DNA from: Holophagales bacterium
GTDB lineage: Bacteria; Acidobacteriota; Thermoanaerobaculia; UBA5066
Assembly (NCBI GenBank): GCA_016714815.1
Contig: JADKBZ010000021.1
Span: 1-64,000, forward strand
DNA length: 64,000 bases
Reading direction: 5' to 3'
Shown: piece after piece, positions 44,518-52,083 of the stretch
How the letters are laid out: the number at the start of each line of letters is the position of its first letter
How positions within the stretch are numbered: the first letter of the stretch is position 1
The notes under the pieces: generated by a model
The model's input: only the letters and a program-made list of their open reading frames with translations
Told to the model about the DNA's origin: nothing
Database searches by the model: none
Position numbers and translations under genes: made by a program

Positions 44518-44537
44518 GTATCTAACAAAGTATCTAA
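44518..44537 (+). repeat. Tandem GTATCTAA direct repeat
   Basis: Two exact copies of GTATCTAA (44518-44525 and 44530-44537), offset by 12 bases, in a locally AT-rich stretch between tRNA-Pro and the integrase. Short direct repeats beside an attachment site are typical arm sites for tyrosine integrases or sites for an excisionase; that role is inference. Confidence 0.4.
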
Positions 44538-44618
44538 TTCTCTTTTCGGGGACGGTGATTTCGACGCCGTCCCGATCGGTCCTGCGATGTCCGCGGATGC
44601 TTCGCGCGGAGGTGTCGC

Positions 44619-44849
44619 ATGGCGATCAAGGCATCCGAAGTTGCCCGGCGAATCGGGGTCAAGACGGGGACGCTCGGGAAATGGCGTCGACAGGGCAAGG
44701 GTCCGAAGGGGTGGTACGCCCTCTCGGCGACCGTCGTCGTCTACCCGGAAACCGAGGTGCAGAGCTTCCTCCGCGAGCAGCGGGCGGCCCTCGACCGGCG
44801 AGACCGGCCGGCCGTGCCGACGGTGACGCCGGAGGGGCCGAAGCAGTAG
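44619..44849 (+). CDS. Small helix-turn-helix protein, excisionase-like
   Basis: A 76-residue protein starting MAIKASEVARRIGVKTGTLGKW, an HTH of the MerR/AlpA/excisionase type, followed by VYPETEVQSFLREQ, a common continuation in DNA-binding proteins of integrative elements. It stands 19 bases before the integrase. Likely an excisionase or small regulator of the element. Confidence 0.65.
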   Translation: MAIKASEVARRIGVKTGTLGKWRRQGKGPKGWYALSATVVVYPETEVQSFLREQRAALDRRDRPAVPTVTPEGPKQ

Positions 44850-44868
44850 TGCTCGGCGGGGGTGTCCG

Positions 44869-46140
44869 ATGAAGCTCCCCGGCTTCGCCTACGACGCGCG
44901 TCGCCGGGTCGCGACGTTCTACTGCTTCGTCCCGGGAACGGACGGCCGGAAGCGCCGCAAGCGGAAGCTCACCGACGTCCCGTCCCGGGCAGAGGCGATA
45001 CGGCTCTGGACCGACTTCCGCGAGGAGCTCGAACGTGAGGCGCTCGAGCCGGCGAAGTTCACCCGGCCCCCCACGCTCGCCGAGTTCGTCTCGGAGCGAT
45101 TCGTCGAGATGACTGCCCGTCTCCGGCCCGCGACCCGGCGCTACTACGGCGACTTCCTCCGTCGCCACCTAATCCCGAGGCTCGGCGACGTGCCGATGGA
45201 CCAGCTGACGTCCCAGCGCGTGAATGCGCTCATCGGCTCGATGATCTCCGAGGGGTGGTGCGCGAAACGTGGCCGAGAGCGAAAGCTCCACGGCTGCACG
45301 CCGGCCTGCGTGAGGCGGCCCTACGCCGGATCGACGATCAACGGTGCAGCTCATGTTCTTCGGGTCATCATCGGCTGGGCGGTCGAGCTGGATGTCCTCG
45401 ACGGGAGCCCCGTGAAGAAGAAGGTGAAGTGGGCCCGCGAGTCCCGCCCGGAACTCGAGCTTTCTCTCGAGGAGCGCCATCGCTTCCTCGCGGCCTTCGA
45501 CGACGAGGAGCTGTTCCGGGCCTATCTCGGCCGCATCCGCACCCCGCCGAGGATCGTGCCGCACCCGTCGGGCGGCATGAAGCGCGTCGGCGGCGGGAGG
45601 CTCCCGGATGGCAAGGCCGCGAAAGAGATCTTCCGTCGCCTTCAGGACTACCGTCCGTTCTTCCGGATCCTCCTGGACACGGGGCTTCGTCTCTCGGACG
45701 CGCTCGACCTCCGCTGGGTGAACGTGTCGCTCGACGAGAACGTCATCCGGCTCGTGACCCGAAAGAAGGAGAAGGCGGTCAAGCTACCGCTCTCCGATGC
45801 CGTCCGGTCCGCGCTCGAGGCCCTGAAGAGGCGGCCGGTCATCTCGGAGTTCGTCTTCCTCGACGAGGACAACAAGCCCCTCACGAAGGAGAAGGTCGCC
45901 AGGAAGTTCGCGATGGCGAAGGCCGTAGCCGGGATCACCCGGCGGCTTCGGATCCACGACCTCCGCCACACCTTCGCCTCGACTCTCGTTTCTTCCGGCG
46001 TAAACCTCAAAGTCGTCTCCGACCTTCTCGGACATACCGATATCGCGACGACGGCCCGCTACGCTCGAGGGGACGAGCGGGTCCTCGGCGAGGTGGCCAA
46101 TGTCCTCAATCGCGTGAACGACGCGTCGGCCGGAAAGTAG
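44869..46140 (+). CDS. Tyrosine-type site-specific integrase
   Basis: Phage-type recombinase of 423 residues. The N-terminal arm/core-binding part includes TLAEFVSERFVEMTARLRPATRRYYGDFL and the catalytic domain has the first arginine in LLDTGLRLSDALDL, the HDLRHTFAS box, GHTDIATTARYAR with the nucleophilic tyrosine. Length and active site indicate an intact enzyme. It is oriented away from tRNA-Pro and probably used its 3' end as attB. The distal attachment site was not found. Confidence 0.93.
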   Translation: MKLPGFAYDARRRVATFYCFVPGTDGRKRRKRKLTDVPSRAEAIRLWTDFREELEREALEPAKFTRPPTLAEFVSERFVEMTARLRPATRRYYGDFLRRHLIPRLGDVPMDQLTSQRVNALIGSMISEGWCAKRGRERKLHGCTPACVRRPYAGSTINGAAHVLRVIIGWAVELDVLDGSPVKKKVKWARESRPELELSLEERHRFLAAFDDEELFRAYLGRIRTPPRIVPHPSGGMKRVGGGRLPDGKAAKEIFRRLQDYRPFFRILLDTGLRLSDALDLRWVNVSLDENVIRLVTRKKEKAVKLPLSDAVRSALEALKRRPVISEFVFLDEDNKPLTKEKVARKFAMAKAVAGITRRLRIHDLRHTFASTLVSSGVNLKVVSDLLGHTDIATTARYARGDERVLGEVANVLNRVNDASAGK

Positions 46141-46153
46141 GGACATCCGAAGA

Positions 46154-46186
46154 GCCTCACGGACGGCGCGATGCCGCCCGTGAGGC
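46154..46186 (+). terminator. Inverted repeat after the integrase
   Basis: A 9-bp stem GCCTCACGG / CCGTGAGGC with an inner CGGC/GCCG stem in the loop, 14 bases after the integrase stop. No T-tract. Probably the end of the integrase transcript. Confidence 0.45.
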
Positions 46187-46255
46187 GATCCTCGGAGCGC
46201 CCTCGTCCTTCGTCTCGGTCTGCCATCAGTACAGCAGCCGCGGTGGAACCGACGC

Positions 46256-49200
46256 TCAGAGTCGGTTTCTCAGTCCCGCTATACCAGGGACCTCAGTGAT
46301 CGCATGCGATCTCCCGATGCCCGGTGAGCTGGGGCCGATGCGAACGCGGTCCGGGGCGAAGGATCCCGCCTTTGGCCTCGCGTCGCTGGTCCCGATCGGC
46401 GAGCGTTTCTGCTCGAGATCGGAGCCGGGGGTTGTTCTGAAGCCGGTCACAGCACTCGTGGAACAGGCCGCAAGGTTCGCCCCGTAGTAGACGGGGTCGT
46501 TCGTGCCGTTGTCGATTGTCGTGGCGTAAGCGGCGAGCGACGCGGACTGGTCGGTGGTGGAGATGGAAAGGCGAATCAGCGCAGCCACCGGACCGTCCCC
46601 GAGACCACGAGTGTGAAAGAGATCGTCGATCTGAAGGCCTCTGCCGCTCGGAACGGACACCTCGAACTCATCCGCGACGACGCCGGCAGGATCGACGATC
46701 TCTACATGCACCGTGGACGGCGGCGCGTATTGATATCCCAGGTGCACGATGGACAGGTTCGTCCGGAAGCCGGCGCCCCCCGTCGGTCCCAGGATCTCGA
46801 TGGTGTCGCCATCGCGGGCGGTCTGCAGCCATCCGAGAGCGGGGAGCGCCATCCCATGGGTCGACCCGTCCGACGCGAGGTCGTAGATCCGCGAGGTGGC
46901 GCGGATGCCGAGCCTTCCGGTCCCAGCGCCGCTCAACGCGAGCCGAGCGACGCCGGATCTTCCGAACAACGTCCAGAGGACGTCCGGTATCACCCGGGAC
47001 TCCCGGCCAGACAGGGTCAGATCCACATTTTGTTCGTTTTCGTCCCGGTACCAGTCCTTCACCGACAGTCGAATGCTCGCAGAGCTCTCGTCGGCGTTGA
47101 AGAGGAAGAGATCGGTACGGTACTGCGCGCCCTTCGCGCCTGCGGCGTGCACGACGGCGGGGATGATCGAGTGTGCCCAGATCGCGTCCGGTACTGAGTC
47201 GGGGCCGAACCACGCGGGATCGTTCGTTCGGTCGTCGATCGCGATACTTCCAGCGAGAACCCAGCCGGACTTCGGCGTGACCGTCTGGGATCCAACCGTC
47301 GAGGCCGGTGCTCCCGACAAAGTGGCCATATCGTTGAGCTGCGTCTGGCCTTTGGCGGGCAGTGAGACCGGAAGCGGGATCTCAGCCTTCCCTTCCGCCG
47401 TCGAGAGCAGCGCCTCCAGCTGCGTTCCACGCCCTGTCGCATCGGTCACGACCAGGTTCGTCCGAAACCCCTCGCCGAGGAGTCCGGCCGAGAACGTGAG
47501 CGGAAAGGCCGGGCCGGCAGCGGTGAGCATGTCGACGGACCCGACTCCCATGCCGAACGTTCCTGTCGGGGATGTGGTGTAAGTGCGACTCGTGGCCTCG
47601 ATGGAACGACCCGCTTCGGGAACGAGATAGAGAGCACCGGATCCCTGCTCCAGGTGGAAGAGCGTGTCGAGGACGTCGGGGATGACCTGGATGGAGGCTC
47701 CGGCCAGCACGATGGCCGCGTCGGCTGCGGCGCCGGTCGTTTCGGGGTTCGGCAGGAGCCGAACGCTGAGCCGGACCGGCTCCCTTTCCGGGTTTCTGAG
47801 GACCAGATCGGTCCGCCAGGTGGCGCCAAACCGACCTGGCGCGCGGGCGGAGGCCGGGATCACGAGCTGCTGCCGAAGCGAGGCGCGGATGACTCCGCCG
47901 CTCTGGTAGACGTCTTTTCCGCCGCCGCCCCCGCTCGCGGCTGAAGGTCCGCTCGTCGGTGGGAGGGTCGCCCCGGCGTCGAAGAGGAAAGGAGCGCCCT
48001 CGTCCACGGCGTCCACGTCGAGGTGGACGAATCCCAGGCCTCCCAGCTCGGGTCGAACGAGGAGCTCGTCGTACGACGAGGGCGGTGGCTCGCCGACGTG
48101 CCAGACGGCGAGCCCATTCCAGTAGCGGTACCCCTGGAAGCGCCTCGTTCGGATCAGCAGCCGGGAGCCGGACGCCGCGGCGTGCACCGTCCAGATAAAA
48201 GGGCGCGAGGCATCCCGCCAGACATCTCTCACCGCTCCGTCGCCCGAGTGCGACATGAGCACGGTGTCCGCCGAGCCCATCCTCGCGATCCAGGCCCCGG
48301 TGAAGTCGGGTGTCGGAACGGCGAAGACCTCCAGCTGGGGCCACGAGTTCCCGGTGGACACCAGCTCCCGGAGGACGCCGTCCTTCCAGAGCGCGACGGA
48401 CTGCATCGAAGGGAGGGGATCCAGCGGTGTGACGATGCCCCCCCAGTACCAGTTCACGGTGAGGTAAGCCGCGCCGTCCGGAGTGATCCACCCTTCGATC
48501 GCCGGCCACGTGTAGTTCCCTCCGAGGGGCACCTCGAAGAGGGGCTGGACGGTTCCCGCGAGATCGAGGATGGCGACTTTCCAGGAGGAGTTCGTGTACG
48601 GGTCGTCGGGCCAGGGTCCGAAGAAACGAGCTCCGACGAGGAATCTGGTCCCGCCGAGATCGGCCCCGAGGAGCTCAAACCAGCCGGAGGCGATGCTCAG
48701 CATTCGAGCCGACCCGTCGGCCGCGATCACCCAGAAGCCGGACTGGCTGGGGTTGGAAGTCGCCAGAGCGAGAACGAAGGGGTTGCCGGCGTTCCCGAGA
48801 CGAAGGGCGGACGACGTCGCGCCGAAGATCGGGCCGCCGATATCCCAGTCCGATGATGAGAAGGCATCGTTGTGGTTGACGAGATAGGCCCCGCCCGGCA
48901 GAGAGACGGAGGCCCAGGTCACGCCACCGTCGGGGCTGTAGAGGAATCCGGAGCCTGAAGCGACGAGGATCCGAAAGGTGCCGTCTTCATCCTCCAGCGC
49001 AGCGACGATGCCAAGACGCGCTGGCGTGCCGTCGGGGGTGATGTCGCGCGGCGACTCCAGGCCCTGGGAATCGTGCACGACGAGGCGCCAGAGGTATCCG
49101 TAGTCGAACTCCGAAGGCCTCACGATGCCGGCTTGTTCCCGCAAAACGACGTGCCGTGCCGCGCGCTTCTGGATCGCCGGGACGGACTGGACCGGCGCGA

Positions 49201-49312
49201 TGGGAGCGTACGAGATGATTCTCGCCGACGCAGGAACCTCGCTAAGGGCGGATCCAACGAGCACGAGAAGGATGTTCTTCAGCCAGGCTCGGTGCGTCAT
49301 CGACTTCTCCAA
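46256..49312 (-). CDS. Large secreted protein with repeated beta domains and an odd C-terminus
   Basis: A 1018-residue exported protein of unknown function; signal peptide LKNILLVLVGSALSEVPASA. Residues about 70-400 look like a WD/BNR-type propeller (RILVASGSGFLYSPDGGVTWASV). After a Gly-rich linker (near residue 460) come two related halves, each with recurring units such as WRTDLVLRN, FRTNLVV, YRTDLFLFN and FRTNLSIVH and with IPDVLDTLF / IPDVLWTLF. The last ~60 residues (after GANLAACS) are unlike the rest and are read from DNA that in another frame encodes a fragment related to the gene at 51125, so the original C-terminus seems to have been replaced. Confidence 0.8.
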   Translation of the reverse strand: MEKSMTHRAWLKNILLVLVGSALSEVPASARIISYAPIAPVQSVPAIQKRAARHVVLREQAGIVRPSEFDYGYLWRLVVHDSQGLESPRDITPDGTPARLGIVAALEDEDGTFRILVASGSGFLYSPDGGVTWASVSLPGGAYLVNHNDAFSSSDWDIGGPIFGATSSALRLGNAGNPFVLALATSNPSQSGFWVIAADGSARMLSIASGWFELLGADLGGTRFLVGARFFGPWPDDPYTNSSWKVAILDLAGTVQPLFEVPLGGNYTWPAIEGWITPDGAAYLTVNWYWGGIVTPLDPLPSMQSVALWKDGVLRELVSTGNSWPQLEVFAVPTPDFTGAWIARMGSADTVLMSHSGDGAVRDVWRDASRPFIWTVHAAASGSRLLIRTRRFQGYRYWNGLAVWHVGEPPPSSYDELLVRPELGGLGFVHLDVDAVDEGAPFLFDAGATLPPTSGPSAASGGGGGKDVYQSGGVIRASLRQQLVIPASARAPGRFGATWRTDLVLRNPEREPVRLSVRLLPNPETTGAAADAAIVLAGASIQVIPDVLDTLFHLEQGSGALYLVPEAGRSIEATSRTYTTSPTGTFGMGVGSVDMLTAAGPAFPLTFSAGLLGEGFRTNLVVTDATGRGTQLEALLSTAEGKAEIPLPVSLPAKGQTQLNDMATLSGAPASTVGSQTVTPKSGWVLAGSIAIDDRTNDPAWFGPDSVPDAIWAHSIIPAVVHAAGAKGAQYRTDLFLFNADESSASIRLSVKDWYRDENEQNVDLTLSGRESRVIPDVLWTLFGRSGVARLALSGAGTGRLGIRATSRIYDLASDGSTHGMALPALGWLQTARDGDTIEILGPTGGAGFRTNLSIVHLGYQYAPPSTVHVEIVDPAGVVADEFEVSVPSGRGLQIDDLFHTRGLGDGPVAALIRLSISTTDQSASLAAYATTIDNGTNDPVYYGANLAACSTSAVTGFRTTPGSDLEQKRSPIGTSDARPKAGSFAPDRVRIGPSSPGIGRSHAITEVPGIAGLRNRL
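46293..46440 (-). pseudogene. Remnant of a paralogue of the gene at 51125
   Basis: Read in a frame different from the large secreted protein, this segment encodes RLRSRAETLADRDQRR followed by GGILRPGP and a stop. The gene at 51125-51609 encodes the same 16 residues followed by GGFLRPGP. In a 43-base alignment (around 46385-46430 versus 51201-51243) all seven mismatches fall at positions spaced by three, the third codon positions of this frame. It is therefore a genuine coding remnant under past selection, now truncated. Confidence 0.65.
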
Positions 49313-49482
49313 GGCCTTACGCGGGCGGCATGACTCGCGAAAGACCGAGCGGGTATCGGCCCAGCATAGGGCCCTCGCCTGTTGGCTGCCAGCCCACGCG
49401 CTGCGTGGCCCGGAATCGACCGGAAGCGGAACCGTGACGAAGCGCAGGGAGGCGTGAAGTCAGCCGCGGCGCTTCTGGGACC

Positions 49483-50991
49483 TCACCCCACCTTCCCTCG
49501 CCACTGGATCCGCTCCGCCCTCCCGAGCAGGCAGGTCAGGATGTGCGCCGGGATGCGGAGGTACTTCGTCCGGTGGTCCGGGAACGTGGAGACGCCGAAG
49601 TCCTCGTTCCGCTTCGTCACGAAGTAGGCCCGCTCCAGCTTCTCCTCGCGGCAGAAGGCGACGAGGCCGGACGTGGCATGAAGTGTGGCCGTATCGCGGT
49701 ACTTCACCTCGAACGGGATGGTGTACGACGGGCTCTGGACCACGATGTCGACCTCGAGGAGCTTCTCGTCGCCGCGCTCCTCGCCTGCCTTCGGCCGGCC
49801 GCGCTTGCCACCCGTCGCCGCGGGCGCGAGCCAGTAGGAGACGCGCGGGGTGTCCTGGTAGTAGAAGGCGAAGACGTGACGCAGGACCGTCGTCTCGGCG
49901 ACGAGGCCCATCTCGGCGGGATCGTCGAGAATCTGATCACCCTTCAGGAGTACGGCGTTCCGGAGAGCGGCATCGGCGATGTAGATCTTGTCCTTCGCCT
50001 TCAGGATCTTCTTCCCGGAGATCGCGATGGGAGGAAGTCGGTAGATGAGATGGGCCTGCTCGAGGACCTCCAGGTGATTCTCGACGGTGGGGGCCGCGAC
50101 GCCGAGCGCAGTGGCCACCGTCTTGACAGCGAAGATGCCCCCTGTGTGGAGGCAGAGGTAGATGAAGAGCTGCTCGAATTCACGGACTGAGCGCACGGCG
50201 TAGAGGGCGACGAGGTCCTTGCGAAGGACGCGTTCGACGACGTCCTCTCGGAGGATCTGCTGGGCGATCTCGACGCTCGCCTGCTGCGCCGTTTCCGGGA
50301 AGCCGCCGACGAGCAGGTACCGGCGAAACTCGGGGAGGAGGGGACGCGCTGCCTGGGAGATGCCACCGAAGAGGCTGGGCGCGGACGTGAAGAGGTCCTG
50401 GAGCTTCAGCTCGTCGAGCAGTTTCGGGATCCCTACTTCACGGATCCGGAGGTACTCGTAGAAGGACAGCGTCGGGATCGGGACGGTGATCCAGCGGCCG
50501 ACGCCGCTCTCGGCCTGCTTGCGCTTCGTCGCGACCGCCGCGGAGCCGGTCGCGAGAATCCGGTACTCGGGGTGGTGGTCGACGAGGGTTTTCACGTGGA
50601 GCTCCCAGTCCTCCGCGTACTGAACCTCGTCGAGCAAGAGGACCGCGGGCCTTCCCTCGGCGAAGATGTCCTCACGGTAGATCCGAAGCAGGTCGGTGAG
50701 GCTGGCGAGCTTGAGGAGAGGGTGGTCCAGGCTGATGTAGACCACGCTGACGGGTTCAGCTCCTCCCGCGAGCAGCAACTCCGCGACCTGCTTTAGAACG
50801 GTTGTCTTTCCCACCCGTCGAGGACCGCTGAGGAGAATCGCCCGCTTGAACTTCGGGTCCTCCAGGAGCCGGACGCACTGGTCGAACGCGAGCCGGCGAA
50901 ACGTGGGGACGCTCATGGGCAGCCCCGCCCACCACGGGTTGAAGCCGCGGAGTACGTTGAGGATCTGGGAGCGGTCGAGTTCGAAAGCCAT
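49483..50991 (-). CDS. AAA ATPase with DUF4143 domain
   Basis: A 502-residue protein of the AAA_14/DUF4143 family, common in accessory DNA and of unknown role. Walker A SGPRRVGKTTVLKQV, Walker B AVLLLDEVQY and ILATGSAAV are in the N-terminal part, FYEYLRIREVG and LLVGGFPE follow, and the C-terminal DUF4143 nuclease-like part has LEVDIVVQSPSYTIPFEVKYRD. Starts at ATG 50991 after an AT-rich leader. It is part of the accessory segment downstream of the integrase. Confidence 0.88.
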   Translation of the reverse strand: MAFELDRSQILNVLRGFNPWWAGLPMSVPTFRRLAFDQCVRLLEDPKFKRAILLSGPRRVGKTTVLKQVAELLLAGGAEPVSVVYISLDHPLLKLASLTDLLRIYREDIFAEGRPAVLLLDEVQYAEDWELHVKTLVDHHPEYRILATGSAAVATKRKQAESGVGRWITVPIPTLSFYEYLRIREVGIPKLLDELKLQDLFTSAPSLFGGISQAARPLLPEFRRYLLVGGFPETAQQASVEIAQQILREDVVERVLRKDLVALYAVRSVREFEQLFIYLCLHTGGIFAVKTVATALGVAAPTVENHLEVLEQAHLIYRLPPIAISGKKILKAKDKIYIADAALRNAVLLKGDQILDDPAEMGLVAETTVLRHVFAFYYQDTPRVSYWLAPAATGGKRGRPKAGEERGDEKLLEVDIVVQSPSYTIPFEVKYRDTATLHATSGLVAFCREEKLERAYFVTKRNEDFGVSTFPDHRTKYLRIPAHILTCLLGRAERIQWRGKVG

Positions 50992-51000
50992 CGAAGTCAG

Positions 51001-51065
51001 CTTAGGAGATTAGGTGCGAAGAGTCTATAGCGTACATAGCATTAAATGGCATTTATATCTCGTTA
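51001..51065 (-). promoter_or_regulatory. AT-rich leader of the DUF4143 ATPase gene
   Basis: A stretch far richer in A/T than its surroundings, with an imperfect palindrome of CTAT and ATAG half-sites (CTATAGCGTACATAG) and a TATAGA box on the minus strand about 30 bases from the ATPase start. It is the probable promoter and may carry an operator. Confidence 0.4.
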
Positions 51066-51124
51066 TGGTCCATGGATGTGCCTCTGGAGGCTGCGAGAGA
51101 AAGACTCATCCTGCCGGTGCCGGA

Positions 51125-51609
51125 CTATCCCAGCGCGACGACCTGCGGCGTTCTGCCCTTCGGGCCCGGCCGGAGGAACCCGCCGCTCGAAGCCCGCCGT
51201 TGGTCCCGATCGGCGAGCGTCTCCGCCCGGGACCGCAGCCGTGGGTGGCTGTGGAGCCACTCGAAGAAGGGGACCGTCCGGACGAAGAGGTCCCGGCCCG
51301 GGAGGCGGAGTCCGGCATCGTCGAAGTCCTGGGTGAGGGCGTACGTGGAACGAATCGTCCGCCCGAGGATCGCCGCGATCTGCCGGACCCCGAGCCGGGG
51401 CACGACCGGCAGCTCGTAGGGGCGCGGACGCCGGCGGGCCACACGTCGATGGTGACGGTCTCCGTCGTCCCGGGCAGGTCCAGGACCCACGGCAAGCGCA
51501 GGAGGTCCGTTCGGCACGACGGGCAGCGGAACCATGCATCCTCGCAGGTGGCGTTCAGCAGACGGGTGGGGCGGGAGGCGGACTGTCCGGCCGCAGTGGT
51601 CAGTTCCAT
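51125..51609 (-). CDS. Putative DNA-binding protein with zinc-ribbon-like N-terminus, apparent 1-base deletion
   Basis: Not a recognised family. ATG 51609 has AAGGAG upstream. The N-terminal half in one frame contains a CxxC (FRCPSCRTDLLRLPW); near 51419-51422 coding switches to a second frame that reads YELPVVPRLGVRQIAAILGRTIRSTYALTQDF, a helix-turn-helix-like stretch, then FVRTVPFFEWLHSHPRLRSR and ends LRPGPKGRTPQVVALG. Adding one base to the G-run joins the halves into 161 residues. The HTH plus FFEWL pattern resembles regulators or excisionases of integrative elements. A truncated paralogue lies beside the integrase at 46293. Confidence 0.5.
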
Positions 51610-51699
51610 GGCGCTCTCCTTTCGCGTCTGCGGATGTCTCGGGACGTCCGCAGCCCGCTACCCCGTAGAGCGCGGAAATGGAGTCGTTTTTCTCGCGAG

Positions 51700-52053
51700 A
51701 CGGACGAAATACTCGCAACTGGCTCGGGCGGGAGGCTTGGAGCTTCTCGAACCCGGCGCGGACGGCGGGCTTGGCCGCGAAGATCCGGAGCGCCGTCTCG
51801 GGGTGCGGTCCGCCGTAGATTTTCCGCTGGAGCGCGAGCGCCTCCTGGAAGTGTCGGGCCGGTCGACGAGGTTCTGCGCGTGGAGGGCGATGGCCTTCTG
51901 GTAATCGCTCGTCGATTCGATGAGGATGTTCGCGAGCCGCTCGCGTCCTACTGGCTGGGGCGATCGGAGATCCTCGCGTTGAGAGTCGGCACTGAGAAGT
52001 AGGGGAGAGGGCGGAAGGACGCACCTTTGTCGTCGTCCCGACGAGAGGGGCAT
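51700..52053 (-). pseudogene. Unidentified small gene with apparent 1-base deletion
   Basis: Reading the minus strand, one frame gives GRERLANILIESTSDYQKAIALHAQNLVDRP; from the G-run at 51856-51858 the next frame continues FQEALALQRKIYGGPHPETALRIFAAKPAVRAGFEKLQA. Joined by one added base they form a plausible helical protein. I do not recognise it, its start is unclear, and it has no good stop before the next gene. Confidence 0.35.
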
Positions 52054-52083
52054 CCTCCCGCGCGTGTCAGCCTCCGGTAGGAC

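Noticed and set aside
51125..51609. M48-type peptidase C-terminus, suggested by FEWLHSHPRLRSR
   Set aside because: No HExxH zinc motif in either frame; the upstream HTH-like stretch and short length fit a DNA-binding protein better.
52030..52042. A 9-base match to the 3' end of tRNA-Pro (CGTCCCGAC) as the distal attachment site
   Set aside because: Too short to distinguish from chance in GC-rich DNA, and the remainder of the tRNA end does not match.
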